64,000 nt of DNA from Phycisphaeraceae bacterium (GTDB taxonomy: Bacteria > Planctomycetota > Phycisphaerae > Phycisphaerales > UBA1924). The notes beneath the pieces were generated by a model. The model was not told where the DNA came from. It did not search any database and saw only the letters and a program-made list of their open reading frames with translations. Position numbers and translations under genes: made by a program. Each line of letters starts with the position of its first letter. Positions within the stretch are counted from its first letter, which is position 1. Location of the stretch: the NCBI GenBank assembly GCA_019636615.1, contig JAHBXF010000002.1, forward strand, positions 64,001 to 128,000, written 5' to 3'. Shown one piece after another: positions 50,547 through 59,766 of this stretch.

Positions 50547-52262
50547 CTATTCCAAGTGCATTGTTGTCTTTGAACCCTTGGGTGGGCGGGTGAACAGCCA
50601 GCGGAGTTCCTCGAGTCGGGCGGCCTTGGCGAAGAGGGTGTAGGCCGCGGCGCCGGCGATCACACACGCGGCCAGGCGCAGCGCGCGCGCCGGCCAGGAT
50701 GGTTCTGGACCCAGAGAAGCCACGGCCGTGAAGAGGTGTGAGACACCCGCGACGGCGAGCGCCATCAGGGCCGCGGAAAGGCCGATGCGCGCGAAGGCAC
50801 GCAGGGTTGTGCTGTCGATGGGGGAAAAACCCAGGTGACGCGGGGAGAGCGCGATGAGGCAGGTGACCTGCAGCATGGCGCTGGTCGCGGTGGCCCAGGC
50901 CATGCCGGCCTCACGCAGGGGCCAGATGAGCGTGAGGTTGAGCGCGATGTTGATGACGACCATGACCATCGCGACACGCATGGGGGTGTGGGTGTTGCGT
51001 GAGGCGTAATAGGCTCTGGTCATGACGTGGTTGAGCGAATAGGCCCAGACGCCGGGCGCGAAGCCCAGGAGCACCGCCGCGCCGCGCTGGACGCCCTCCA
51101 TGGTGAAGCCGCCGCGCCCGCCGCTGTAGATGACATAGACCAGGTCTTCGCGGACGATCGCCAGACCGACGGCGGCGGGCAGGCCGATGAAGAGGCTCAG
51201 GCGGAGGCCTCTGCGGAGGACCGCGGCGAACTCGTCCTTGCGGGGCGCGGCGCGGGAGAGAAGTGGAAAAACGGCGGTGGCGACGGCCAGGCCGAAGACC
51301 CCAAGGGGGAACTGGTAGAGGGCCTGGACATAACTGAGGATGGCGTTGGAGCGTTCATCGAGGGTGACGGCGAAGCCCAGCAACGTGGGGCCGACCCAGA
51401 GGGGCCACATGGCGATGATCATGTCGATCATCGAGTTGAGTTGGATAGCGCCCAGGCCGATCATCGCGGGGATGAACCGCCGGAAGACCCTCGCGCCGCG
51501 CCGGCGGGCCTTGGCCGAGGCGCGTTGCCACTGCACGCGGCCGCGCAGCGCGACGAGGGACCAGAGGATCTGCACGAGGCCAGCGAAAACGGCGGCGGCG
51601 GCGACGGCGTACGCGGTTGTCACGGTGTCGGCGAGGATTCCCAGGGTGAAGAGGCCGCCGGCGGCGATCTGGAAGAGGTTGAGGATGATGGGGGCGGCGG
51701 CGGTGGGGCCGAAGCGACCGTGCGCCTGGAGGATGCCGCCGAGGATGGCGGTGATGCAGACGGCCGGCATGAGCGGCAGCATGAGCATCATGAGTTTGAA
51801 AGAGAGGGCGCGGTCTGCGTTGTCGTGGGCGGTGAAGAAAAGAAGCGAGAGAAGGATGACCTCGACCACAACGGTGAGCGCGCCGGTGGCGAGGGTGAGA
51901 AGCCAGAGTGTGGCGGTGGCCAGGCCGTCGGCGGTTCGTTGGTCGGTCTGGCGCAGGCGGGTGTATTCTGGGAGGAAGGCTGCGGAAAGAGCACCTTCGC
52001 CGAAGAGCCGGCGGAAGAGGTTGGGCAGGGCGTAGGCGGCGCGAAAGGCGGAGGCGAGGGCGGCATCGCCGAAGAGTCGCGCGGTGACGACGTCTCTGGC
52101 CAGGCCGGCCACGCGGGAGAGGAGGGTGAGGGCCGAGATGAGCCAGACGGCCGAGGCGAGGTGGCCGGCGGAATCTGCGGGGATGTGCTGGGCGGCGGGG
52201 GCCGGGCGTGAGGGCGCGGGCGGGGGTTGCGGGTCTGAGTTTGTGGGCCCTTCCGTTGGCAC
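50547..52262 (-). CDS. murJ: Lipid II flippase MurJ
   Basis: A 571-aa MATE/MOP-type membrane protein that flips lipid II for peptidoglycan synthesis. After a Pro-rich N-terminus there are about 14 hydrophobic segments. Diagnostic sequences are [39 protein letters not shown] and [16 protein letters not shown] near the start, [21 protein letters not shown] near 310, and a [18 protein letters not shown] segment near 390. The frame is open to a GTG at 52334, but that start would overlap the divergent CoA-transferase gene. I chose the GTG at 52262, which leaves a 65-nt promoter space. Confidence 0.92.
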   Translation of the reverse strand: MPTEGPTNSDPQPPPAPSRPAPAAQHIPADSAGHLASAVWLISALTLLSRVAGLARDVVTARLFGDAALASAFRAAYALPNLFRRLFGEGALSAAFLPEYTRLRQTDQRTADGLATATLWLLTLATGALTVVVEVILLSLLFFTAHDNADRALSFKLMMLMLPLMPAVCITAILGGILQAHGRFGPTAAAPIILNLFQIAAGGLFTLGILADTVTTAYAVAAAAVFAGLVQILWSLVALRGRVQWQRASAKARRRGARVFRRFIPAMIGLGAIQLNSMIDMIIAMWPLWVGPTLLGFAVTLDERSNAILSYVQALYQFPLGVFGLAVATAVFPLLSRAAPRKDEFAAVLRRGLRLSLFIGLPAAVGLAIVREDLVYVIYSGGRGGFTMEGVQRGAAVLLGFAPGVWAYSLNHVMTRAYYASRNTHTPMRVAMVMVVINIALNLTLIWPLREAGMAWATATSAMLQVTCLIALSPRHLGFSPIDSTTLRAFARIGLSAALMALAVAGVSHLFTAVASLGPEPSWPARALRLAACVIAGAAAYTLFAKAARLEELRWLFTRPPKGSKTTMHLE

Positions 52263-52327
52263 GGGCCGAGTGTACGGCGCGCCCGGGGCCGTTCCCGCCG
52301 GGGTGTGCGGGCCGTACAGTGAGAGAT

Positions 52328-52987
<660 letters not shown>

Positions 52988-52996
52988 TGGCGGGTG

Positions 52997-54664
52997 TCAG
53001 GCCTGCCGTGGAGACTGGGAGAACGAGCGGATCGCGTCGATGAGTTCGCGGCTGTTGGCGCAGCGGGGGCACTTGTGCTGGCCGCCGAGTTTGCCGCGCG
53101 AATCCAGCCAGCGGTGAAAGGTGCCGATGGGGAGGGGGGTGAGGGTCGGCGCGGCCATGCCCACGCCGTCGGTGCGCTTGGTGGTGTAGTCGACGTTCTG
53201 TGACTTGAGCGCATCGTCAAAGGCGGCGGCGAAGGCGGCGAGAGCCTCTGGGGATGGGGATGACTGAAGTTCTACGGCCAGTTCGAGCCCGGCGCGCAGG
53301 GCGCCTTGCGGATAGACGGGCGCGGCGGTGAACTCGCCGACGATCAGGCCGGTCGCGCTCGCGGCGTGAGAGACGGCGTTTTCGATGTGCTCGACGATCA
53401 GGTTCTCGCCGAAGGCGTTGATGAAGTGCCTGTGTCTGCCGACGATCCGCAGACGGCAGGGGCCGTCGCCGCCGCCGCCGCCCAGTCGGGGCGGTTTGTC
53501 GGGGATGGTGTCGAACTGCACGACATCGCCCAGGATGTAGCGCCAGAGGCCGGCGCAGGTGCTGAGCACGACGACGTACTTCTGACCCTTTTCGACGGCC
53601 TCGCAGGAGAAGGCTCGGGCATTGGGGGAGTCGATCTCTTCGAGGGGCACGAACTCGAAGAAGTTGAAATGATCGACATTGAGCCGCAGGCCGGGGTCCG
53701 CGGGTGTGTCCTGCATGGCCACGAACGCTTCACTGGCGGGGTAGAGCTCGTGGCGGACGGGGATGTCGTCCCCCTGGGGAGAACCGCTGAACATCTGCCT
53801 GAAGCGTGCCTCGAAGGGAGAAAACTTCACGCCGCCGTGGACAAAGACGCGCAGGTTCGGCCAGACATCGCGGATGGTGTCTGCCTTGCGGCCTCGCTCG
53901 CGGGCGATCTGCATCGCGCGTTCGAAGAGGACCAGTGCCCAACTGGGCATGCCGCTGATCATGCGGACATCTTCGGCGAGACACCGCTGGGCCATGGCGT
54001 CGATCTTGCTGGGCCAGTGGCTCATGAGGGCGATCTGCGGGCCCGGCAGGTAGATGGTGCTGATCGGCCAGCGGATGAGGGGCGTGACGATGCCCGAGAG
54101 GTCGCCGGTGCGGATGCCCTGGGGGCTGGTTTCGAGTTTGGTGGAGCCGCCGAGGAAGAGAGAACGGCCGCTGAGCAGGCCCGTGAGGCTGACGCCAAAG
54201 CGGGCGAGGTGGCTGAAGATATCGAGGGAGGCGAGGAAGTTGCTGCGCAGCATCTGGGCGCTGACGGGGATGAACTTGTCGCCGGCGGTGGTGCCGCTGG
54301 TCTGGGCAAAGTCGCGGACCAGGCCGGGCCAGAGCACGTCGGGCGCGGCCTGCTCGCGCATACGGGCGATGTCGTCGCGGTAGGCGTACCAGTCGGCCAG
54401 TGGGACGGTGCTGCGGTACGCGCCCAGGAGGTCGGCGTTGTCGAGCGAGGCGAGGCGAGCAAAGTCGAATCGTTTGCCCACGCTGGTCTGCGCGGCGGTG
54501 CGGAGCAGGTTGCGGAGCTGGGCCAGTTGGATGCCCGCGGAGTTGCGCTGCCAGTGGCGGGTGTTGGAGAGCAGGCGGATGCGGCGAGAGAGGTAGGTAC
54601 GCAGGCCGAGCCCTACGAGGCCTGTCCAGGAACCGTGTGTACGCGGGGCGCCGTCACCGGGCAT
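52997..54664 (-). CDS. GH3-family acyl-acid amido synthetase-like protein
   Basis: A 555-aa member of the GH3 adenylating family, which in plants conjugates acids such as auxin or jasmonate to amino acids through an acyl-adenylate. Motifs: FAQTSGTTAGDKFIPVS (ATP-binding loop) near 118-134, a LYPASEAFVAMQ block near 308 and LWRYILGDVVQFD near 365. A C-terminal RLRIVGRHRHFINAFGENL holds the hinge and catalytic His region, followed by a small C-terminal domain with KCPRCANSRE. Bacterial members have mostly unknown substrates. It is the last gene of a four-gene minus-strand run behind an alpha/beta hydrolase and a Lol-like transporter. Confidence 0.88.
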   Translation of the reverse strand: MPGDGAPRTHGSWTGLVGLGLRTYLSRRIRLLSNTRHWQRNSAGIQLAQLRNLLRTAAQTSVGKRFDFARLASLDNADLLGAYRSTVPLADWYAYRDDIARMREQAAPDVLWPGLVRDFAQTSGTTAGDKFIPVSAQMLRSNFLASLDIFSHLARFGVSLTGLLSGRSLFLGGSTKLETSPQGIRTGDLSGIVTPLIRWPISTIYLPGPQIALMSHWPSKIDAMAQRCLAEDVRMISGMPSWALVLFERAMQIARERGRKADTIRDVWPNLRVFVHGGVKFSPFEARFRQMFSGSPQGDDIPVRHELYPASEAFVAMQDTPADPGLRLNVDHFNFFEFVPLEEIDSPNARAFSCEAVEKGQKYVVVLSTCAGLWRYILGDVVQFDTIPDKPPRLGGGGGDGPCRLRIVGRHRHFINAFGENLIVEHIENAVSHAASATGLIVGEFTAAPVYPQGALRAGLELAVELQSSPSPEALAAFAAAFDDALKSQNVDYTTKRTDGVGMAAPTLTPLPIGTFHRWLDSRGKLGGQHKCPRCANSRELIDAIRSFSQSPRQA

Positions 54665-54718
54665 GTGGGGCGGGCTCCGGTCGCACCTGGGCGGGGTGAC
54701 TGGGTGAAGTGAGGGTGT

Positions 54719-55555
54719 TCACGGCTCGAGCGAACGGAGGTATTCGGTGAGAACGGCGGCGAACTCATCGGGGCGTTCGATCATCGGGGCGTGCCCGCAC
54801 TCTTCGAGCCAGGCGACGCGCGAGTTGGTGATATCTCTGGCGAACTGCTCGCAGGCTTCGGGTGGGGTGACGATGTCTTGCCGGCCCCAGATGATGAGCG
54901 TGGGGGCGGTGATGCGGTGGATGAGGTCGCCCAAATGATTGCGGCGTGCGCTGCGCGAGAGGCGGACCATGGCGCGTGCCTGGGCTCGCTGCGAGAGGAC
55001 GCCGTGCGCGCGGTCGACATCCGCCGGGTTCATCTTGCTCTGGTCGTAGAAGAGTTCGCCGATTTTGCGTTCCATCCACTCGCGGGAGGGGCGGATCTGC
55101 ACGTCGCTGACCATGCTCTTTTCGATGAGCCCGCTGCTGCCGGCCAGAACGAGGCCGCGGACGAGGTCGGGGCGGCCGATGGCGATCTTGAGGGCGACGT
55201 GGCCGCCGAAAGAGTTGCCGACGATGACGGCGGGCTCTCGGACGAACTGCTCGAGGAAGCGGATGGTGAGGATTGTGGCGCCGTCGATGGAGCAATCGTC
55301 GCCCGAGAGGTCGAGGAGGGGCAGTTGCAACATGATGCAGCGAGCCTCATCGCACGACTTGCGGGCGACATCTTCCCAGTGGTCGTTGAGGCCGACGAGC
55401 CCGTGGAGAAAGACCACGGGTTTGCCAAGTCCCATGTCAACGACGTCAGCCCGTACCGGCACGCCCGCGAGCCCGGTGAGTGTCACCCCGCCGGCCCGTT
55501 CGGCTCCGGTCGAAGTGAAAGACGAGATGTCGCTTTCGATCTTCACCGGGCCCAT
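54719..55555 (-). CDS. Alpha/beta hydrolase
   Basis: A 278-aa hydrolase from ATG 55555; the longer open frame to 56302 is a shadow of the ABC ATPase gene. HGLVGLNDHWEDV forms the oxyanion region. GNSFGGHVAL holds the nucleophile Ser near 125, IIWGRQDIVTPPEA the acid Asp near 225, and ECGHAPMIERPDEF the His near 256. A cap of helices lies between 150 and 205 (MERKIGELFYDQSKMNPADV). It resembles C-C hydrolases, haloperoxidases and esterases of the MhpC type; the substrate is unknown. Located 88 nt after the LolD-like gene and 54 nt before the GH3 gene. Confidence 0.88.
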   Translation of the reverse strand: MGPVKIESDISSFTSTGAERAGGVTLTGLAGVPVRADVVDMGLGKPVVFLHGLVGLNDHWEDVARKSCDEARCIMLQLPLLDLSGDDCSIDGATILTIRFLEQFVREPAVIVGNSFGGHVALKIAIGRPDLVRGLVLAGSSGLIEKSMVSDVQIRPSREWMERKIGELFYDQSKMNPADVDRAHGVLSQRAQARAMVRLSRSARRNHLGDLIHRITAPTLIIWGRQDIVTPPEACEQFARDITNSRVAWLEECGHAPMIERPDEFAAVLTEYLRSLEP

Positions 55556-55643
55556 GATAGTGCCTACTAAGCCATCGTGCCCAGTGGCCGCGCGAAGTTC
55601 CCGTAAATGCGTTGGGGGGCAGTTTGGGGCAGTGGCGGGGGGC

Positions 55644-56432
55644 TTAGAGCGGCTGGGCATCGGTGACCCGGCCATCGACAAGGCGCACGACGCGATCTGC
55701 CCGGGCGGCGGTGTGGGGGTCGTGGGTGACGACGACCATGGAGAGGGCTCTGGCGGCGCGCAGGCGGCAGAGCATGTCGAGGATGGTGTCTCCCGTGGCG
55801 CGGTCAAGGTTGCCGGTGGGTTCGTCGGCCAGGAGCAGGCTTGGGTTGTTGATGAGGGAGCGGGCGATGGCGACCCGCTGGCGTTCGCCGCCGGAGAGTT
55901 CGGAGGGGAGGTGTTCGAGGCGGTGGCCGAGGCCGACTTCTTCGAGCAGGGCGCGGGTCTGGGAGCGCACCCGGGATTTTTCGCGGTAGTAGCCCAGCCC
56001 CCAGCGGACCATGGCCGCGACGGCGACGTTCTGCAGCACGGTGAGTTCCGGCAGCAGGTGATAAAACTGAAAGACGAAGCCTGCTTCCCGGGCGCGGTAG
56101 CGGTCGAGGGCGTGTGAGGAGAGACTGCGGAGATTTTTCCCGCGGTAGGAGATGGTGCCGCCGTTGTGTGTGTCGGGTGAGTCGAGGCCGCCGAGGAGGT
56201 GGAGCAGGGTGCTCTTGCCAGAGCCGGAAGAGCCGAGCACCGCGACGAACTCGCCCCGGGAGAGAGAGAAATCGACGCCGTGGAGGACAGGCACTTTGAC
56301 ACGCCCGAGGAGGTAGGTTTTGCGCAGGCCGCTGGCGGAGAGCACGGTTTCGGGCGCGTGGGCAGCGCCGCCCACCTGCTGGTGAGTGCCGGTGGAAGGA
56401 GTCGTGTGAGGTTCCTGCGCGGGCGCGGTCAA
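55644..56432 (-). CDS. lolD: LolD-like ABC transporter ATPase
   Basis: A 262-aa ATPase of the lipoprotein-release type. It has a Pro/Thr-rich N-terminal 25 residues, Walker A LGSSGSGKSTLLHLLGGLD near 68, Q-loop FVFQFYHLLPELTVLQNV near 118, signature ELSGGERQRVAIARSL near 180, Walker B LLLADEPTGNLD and switch VVVTHDPH. The start is TTG 56432 with AGGAG 8 nt upstream. The LolE-like permease lies 33 nt upstream on the same strand. In enterobacteria LolCDE extracts lipoproteins from the inner membrane. With only one permease gene here, the functional unit may be a permease homodimer. Confidence 0.88.
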   Translation of the reverse strand: MTAPAQEPHTTPSTGTHQQVGGAAHAPETVLSASGLRKTYLLGRVKVPVLHGVDFSLSRGEFVAVLGSSGSGKSTLLHLLGGLDSPDTHNGGTISYRGKNLRSLSSHALDRYRAREAGFVFQFYHLLPELTVLQNVAVAAMVRWGLGYYREKSRVRSQTRALLEEVGLGHRLEHLPSELSGGERQRVAIARSLINNPSLLLADEPTGNLDRATGDTILDMLCRLRAARALSMVVVTHDPHTAARADRVVRLVDGRVTDAQPL

Positions 56433-56465
56433 GGGGGAGGCTCCTGGGCCTGCAAGGGGTACTGG

Positions 56466-58049
56466 TTACTCGAATCGCAGCGCACGGACGGGCGCCATGC
56501 ACGCGGCACGCACCGCGGGCACGAAGGCGCCAAGCACGCTCGAAATGACAGCGCCGACAAAGACGATGATGGCTTTGGCTGGGTCTACCTCGCTGGGGAT
56601 GCGGGGGAAGTAGTACACGGCGGGGTCCCAGATCACGATGTTGAGGGTGCGGCCGAGCCAGTCATGGATGGGGTTGATGTTGTTGACGACGAGGTAGGCC
56701 AGGCCCACCCCCAGGGCCCCGCCGACAAGGCCGATGGCCAGGCCGTAGGCGATCCACAGGCCCGCGACACCCGGCGCGCTGGCGCCGACAGCGCGCAGCA
56801 CGCCGATGTCTTTGGTCTTTTCGGCGACCATCGACCAGAAGATGGCGAGGATGAGAAAGACCGCCACGAGCGAGATGATCATGAAAAGGAAGAGAAGGAG
56901 GGCGGTTTCCTGCCGCACGGCGTTGATCATCGTGCGGTTGCGGTCTTCCCACGTGAGGATGACGATGTCGCCGGCGCGGGGCACCTGGCCGCCGTGGTCT
57001 GCGGCGAACTGCCGGTAGATCGCGCGGCATCGGTCGGCGAGGGCTATGGCGGCATCGCCCCGAGACATGTCGCCTTGGCCGCGCACGAAGACGTGGGTGA
57101 CGCGGGCGGGGTCTACCACGGTGCGTGTGCCGGGTTCGTCGAAGGATTCTTCGCTTGGGTCGGTAGGATCGGGCAAGACCACAGGGCCTTGAGCATCGCG
57201 CACGATTCGGCGTGCTTCGCCGAGTTTGAGCATTTCCTGGCAGGCGTCGAGCCGCAGGAGGACCATTCGCTGGTCGAGTTCGAAGAGGCCGCTCTGGAAC
57301 TCGTTGGCGACAGGGAAGTAGCGGCTGGCAAGGCTGACGACATCGGCCCCTGCCCCTTCGGTGTTGAGCGGGGCCACGCTGACGAGCAGGCGGCCGTCGC
57401 GGGGAAGGAACGTGTCGATCCAATCCACCTCGCCGTCGGGCGTGGTTCGTTCCCGCTGGATGGGGATGTAGTAGCCTTCGGGCCGGCGGCGGTTGAAGCC
57501 AGAGACCTCGATGCCCATGACGAGCGCGGCGGATTCTGCGCCGGTTTTGGGGTCGATCTTGGTGAGGGTGAGGCCCTCGGAGCGCATTCGCTGGAGGCTG
57601 GCGCCGGAGAGCAGGTCGAGGCGTGGATCGAGGCGTGCGGTGTCTTTTTCGAGCGGGGCGTCGAGGGGCTTCCAGTAGATGGTGTCTTCGAAGGCGGTGA
57701 CGCGGGCGTAACTCTCGCCATCAATGCCGCGCAGGATGATGGTTTCCTTGCGGCCGTCGGGGAGTGAGATGATGCCGTAGGTCTCGATGATCGGGGTGGC
57801 GGCCTTGATCTGAGGGTCTTGCTCGAGACGATTGATGAGGTCGTCGTAATGGGCGAAACCGGCGTTCGGCCAGGCGATGATGACGTCGCCGACAACGGTT
57901 CGGCCGCTGTTGATGAGCATGGTGAGGAAACCGCCCATCACCGACCAGACGATGAGGACCATCGCGGTGCACAGGAGCACCGCGGCGGCGGCCAGCATCG
58001 GCATGATTTTGCTCACGAGGTACCGGCGGGTGAGCAGGATCTGATACAT
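56466..58049 (-). CDS. LolC/LolE-like lipoprotein-release permease
   Basis: A 527-aa inner-membrane protein. The N-terminal helix (MPMLAAAAVLLCTAMVLIVWSV, about 16-38) has the family start YQILLTRRYLVSKI. A large periplasmic domain covers about 45-390, longer than in E. coli LolE. The FtsX domain at the C-terminus has three helices (LLLFLFMIISLVAVFLILAIF near 395) and the loop EKTKDIGVLRAVGASAPGV. The C-terminus ends APVRALRFE, as in the family. It is transcribed first in the unit with lolD, hydrolase and GH3 genes. The start overlaps nothing; ATG 58049 is unambiguous. Confidence 0.9.
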   Translation of the reverse strand: MYQILLTRRYLVSKIMPMLAAAAVLLCTAMVLIVWSVMGGFLTMLINSGRTVVGDVIIAWPNAGFAHYDDLINRLEQDPQIKAATPIIETYGIISLPDGRKETIILRGIDGESYARVTAFEDTIYWKPLDAPLEKDTARLDPRLDLLSGASLQRMRSEGLTLTKIDPKTGAESAALVMGIEVSGFNRRRPEGYYIPIQRERTTPDGEVDWIDTFLPRDGRLLVSVAPLNTEGAGADVVSLASRYFPVANEFQSGLFELDQRMVLLRLDACQEMLKLGEARRIVRDAQGPVVLPDPTDPSEESFDEPGTRTVVDPARVTHVFVRGQGDMSRGDAAIALADRCRAIYRQFAADHGGQVPRAGDIVILTWEDRNRTMINAVRQETALLLFLFMIISLVAVFLILAIFWSMVAEKTKDIGVLRAVGASAPGVAGLWIAYGLAIGLVGGALGVGLAYLVVNNINPIHDWLGRTLNIVIWDPAVYYFPRIPSEVDPAKAIIVFVGAVISSVLGAFVPAVRAACMAPVRALRFE

Positions 58050-58245
58050 GCGGGGCGAGTGTAGCGGGCGGTGGGGCGGCGTGAGCGACGGCCGGGGTGG
58101 GTGTTCGCGCCTGGAGCGGTGGAATTCAAGGCTTTTTGCGTCGTCAACGGCATCGCCGGGGGTGGCGGGTGCGAACAGTGCTTTTCCACGGGGCTGCGTA
58201 GGTTCGCGGCCTCACACTTTTCAGTTCCGGCGGAAGGAGCGCACG

Positions 58246-59097
58246 ATGGCAGATCGTTCGGCTGTGTTGTTGTCCCGGGGCATTTCGTGGGCGGTGGTGG
58301 TGCTCGCACTGGCGTTGCCTTCGGGAGCGCACGCGTCACCGACGCTCGAACTCAGGCCCGCGGGCATCAGTGACGAGGTGATCGCGGCTGATCAGGACGA
58401 GGCGGGGGCGGGCCTTGACGCGGCACAGACTGAGCGTTCATTTTTCCGCGGCTGGAAGGGGAACGTGGAGGGAGGGCTGAATGGGTCGAGCGGCAACAGC
58501 GACAACATGAGCCTGCGGTTCGGGGTTGCGGGGGTGCGCGACACGCGGGCGATGAAAACATCGGCATCGCTTGGGTATACCTATGCCACGAGCGACGGCG
58601 AGAAGACGAAGTCGCGTGCTGTTCTTGAAGCGCGCAATGACTGGAACCTGACCGGGCGATGGGTGATCTTCGCCCAGGGAAAGGTGGAGTTTGACGAGTT
58701 TCAGGACTGGGATTGGCGGCTCTCGGGGTTTGTGGGCCCGGGGTACTACTTCATCCGCAGCGAACGGACAAACCTGCTGGGAAGGGTGGGCGCGGGTCTG
58801 ACCAGAGAGATCGGCGGCAGCCGCAACGAGATCATCCCCGAGGGGCTCGTGGGCTTTGACTTTGACCACAAACTCACAGAGCGGCAGAAAGTGTTCGTGA
58901 GCGCCGAATGGCTGCCGGACCTGAGCGAACTCTGGGAATACCGGGCCAACGCGCGGGCCGGGTGGGAGGTGCTGATCGACCCGGAGGTGAACATGAGCCT
59001 GAAGGTGGGGGTAGAGAACCGCTACAACCACAACCCCGGGCCAGACCGCAAGAAGAACGACTTTGAGTACTTCATGGTGATCGGGTGGAACTTCTGA
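58246..59097 (+). CDS. DUF481 family outer-membrane beta-barrel protein
   Basis: A 283-aa protein from ATG 58246, with AAGGAG 6 nt upstream. The signal peptide is SWAVVVLALALPSGAHA. After a 60-residue linker, the segment GWKGNVEGGLNGSSGNSDN begins the DUF481 barrel. Alternating strands follow (LRFGVAGVRDTRAMKTSASL, RVGAGLTREIGGSR, VFVSAEWLPDLSEL) to the terminal FEYFMVIGWNF. A C-terminal Phe after alternating hydrophobics is the beta-barrel assembly signal and supports outer-membrane insertion. DUF481 proteins are often called salt-induced outer-membrane proteins; the function is not established. An MscL channel gene follows 98 nt downstream. Confidence 0.88.
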   Translation: MADRSAVLLSRGISWAVVVLALALPSGAHASPTLELRPAGISDEVIAADQDEAGAGLDAAQTERSFFRGWKGNVEGGLNGSSGNSDNMSLRFGVAGVRDTRAMKTSASLGYTYATSDGEKTKSRAVLEARNDWNLTGRWVIFAQGKVEFDEFQDWDWRLSGFVGPGYYFIRSERTNLLGRVGAGLTREIGGSRNEIIPEGLVGFDFDHKLTERQKVFVSAEWLPDLSELWEYRANARAGWEVLIDPEVNMSLKVGVENRYNHNPGPDRKKNDFEYFMVIGWNF

Positions 59098-59195
59098 GGG
59101 CTGAGTCTGCCCGGTGCTGATGCGCGATAGCATTGATCCTTGCCGGGCGCGACGCGTGTCGGCCCGGGTGGGGTTCACCAGAACAGAGGTGCTGC

Positions 59196-59645
59196 ATGCC
59201 GTTGCTGAAAGAGTTTAAAGAGTTTGCGCTCCGCGGGAATGTGCTGGACCTGGCGGTGGGTGTGATCATCGGTGGCGCCTTCGGCGGCATCGTGCAGTCG
59301 ATGATCAAGGACGTGATCATGCCCGTGGTCACGATGGCGGGCAATGTTGACTTCAGCAACAGGTTTATTGCGCTGGGAACGAGCGCCAGGGAGGCGATCG
59401 AGGCGAACCCGAACCTGGGGCTCGAGGAGGCCCGCAAGTTCGGCTCGGTGCTTGCCTACGGCAGTTTTTTCACGGTGCTGCTGAACTTCATCATTCTGGC
59501 CTTCTGCATCTTCATCGTCATCAAGTTGTTCAACACGGCGCGCCGGCGGTTTGAGAAGGAGCAGGCCCCGCCGCCGCCGGCGGGCCCCAGCAACGAAGAG
59601 AAACTGCTGACCGAAATCCGTGATCTGCTGGCGAAGCGTGGCTGA
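59196..59645 (+). CDS. mscL: Large-conductance mechanosensitive channel MscL
   Basis: A 149-aa inner-membrane channel that opens under hypo-osmotic tension. [20 protein letters not shown] is the classic N-terminal helix and start of TM1. [20 protein letters not shown] is the pore-lining TM1. A short periplasmic loop with [12 protein letters not shown] follows, then TM2 ([24 protein letters not shown]). The C-terminus has a Pro-rich linker and the cytoplasmic bundle helix [16 protein letters not shown] 59196 is preceded by CAGAGG. The length and motifs are normal for the family. A terminator overlapping a repeat array follows. Confidence 0.97.
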   Translation: MPLLKEFKEFALRGNVLDLAVGVIIGGAFGGIVQSMIKDVIMPVVTMAGNVDFSNRFIALGTSAREAIEANPNLGLEEARKFGSVLAYGSFFTVLLNFIILAFCIFIVIKLFNTARRRFEKEQAPPPPAGPSNEEKLLTEIRDLLAKRG

Positions 59646-59671
59646 ACGAGCCACGGGATCAGGACATGAAC

Positions 59672-59713
59672 GCCGCGCGGGGGATCGACGCACGTTCCCC
59701 CCGCGCGGCTTTT
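59672..59713 (+). terminator. Terminator of mscL
   Basis: A perfect 12-bp stem (GCCGCGCGGGGG at 59672-59683 with CCCCCGCGCGGC at 59698-59709) has a 14-nt loop and is followed by TTTTC. It begins 26 nt after the mscL stop. Confidence 0.85.
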
Positions 59714-59759
59714 CGTGCGCGGGTTTTCACTCGCGGCTGTTCATGCGCGGTTTTTCGTG
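59704..59759 (+). repeat. Four degenerate 14-bp tandem repeats
   Basis: The units are CGCGGCTTTTCGTG, CGCGGGTTTTCACT, CGCGGCTGTTCATG and CGCGGTTTTTCGTG, contiguous and without gaps. The consensus is CGCGGNTTTTCNTG. The first unit overlaps the 3' arm and T-run of the mscL terminator, and the array ends 8 nt before the stop of the convergent dipeptidase gene. Each unit carries its own CGCGG-T-run. Confidence 0.9.
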
Positions 59760-59766
59760 CGCCGGT

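Noticed and set aside
51027..52211. Open frame of 394 codons antisense to murJ
   Set aside because: The composition is nearly all Gly, Glu, Asp, Ala and Arg, with no hydrophobic core, while murJ on the opposite strand has clear family motifs.
54719..56302. A 527-aa version of the alpha/beta hydrolase
   Set aside because: The first 249 residues are a frame-shifted shadow of the LolD-like gene (Ser/Pro/Thr-rich). The hydrolase fold begins just after the ATG at 55555.
56199..57767. Open frame of 522 codons antisense to the LolE-like permease
   Set aside because: No recognisable domain; it overlaps a permease with intact FtsX motifs and the ATPase gene.
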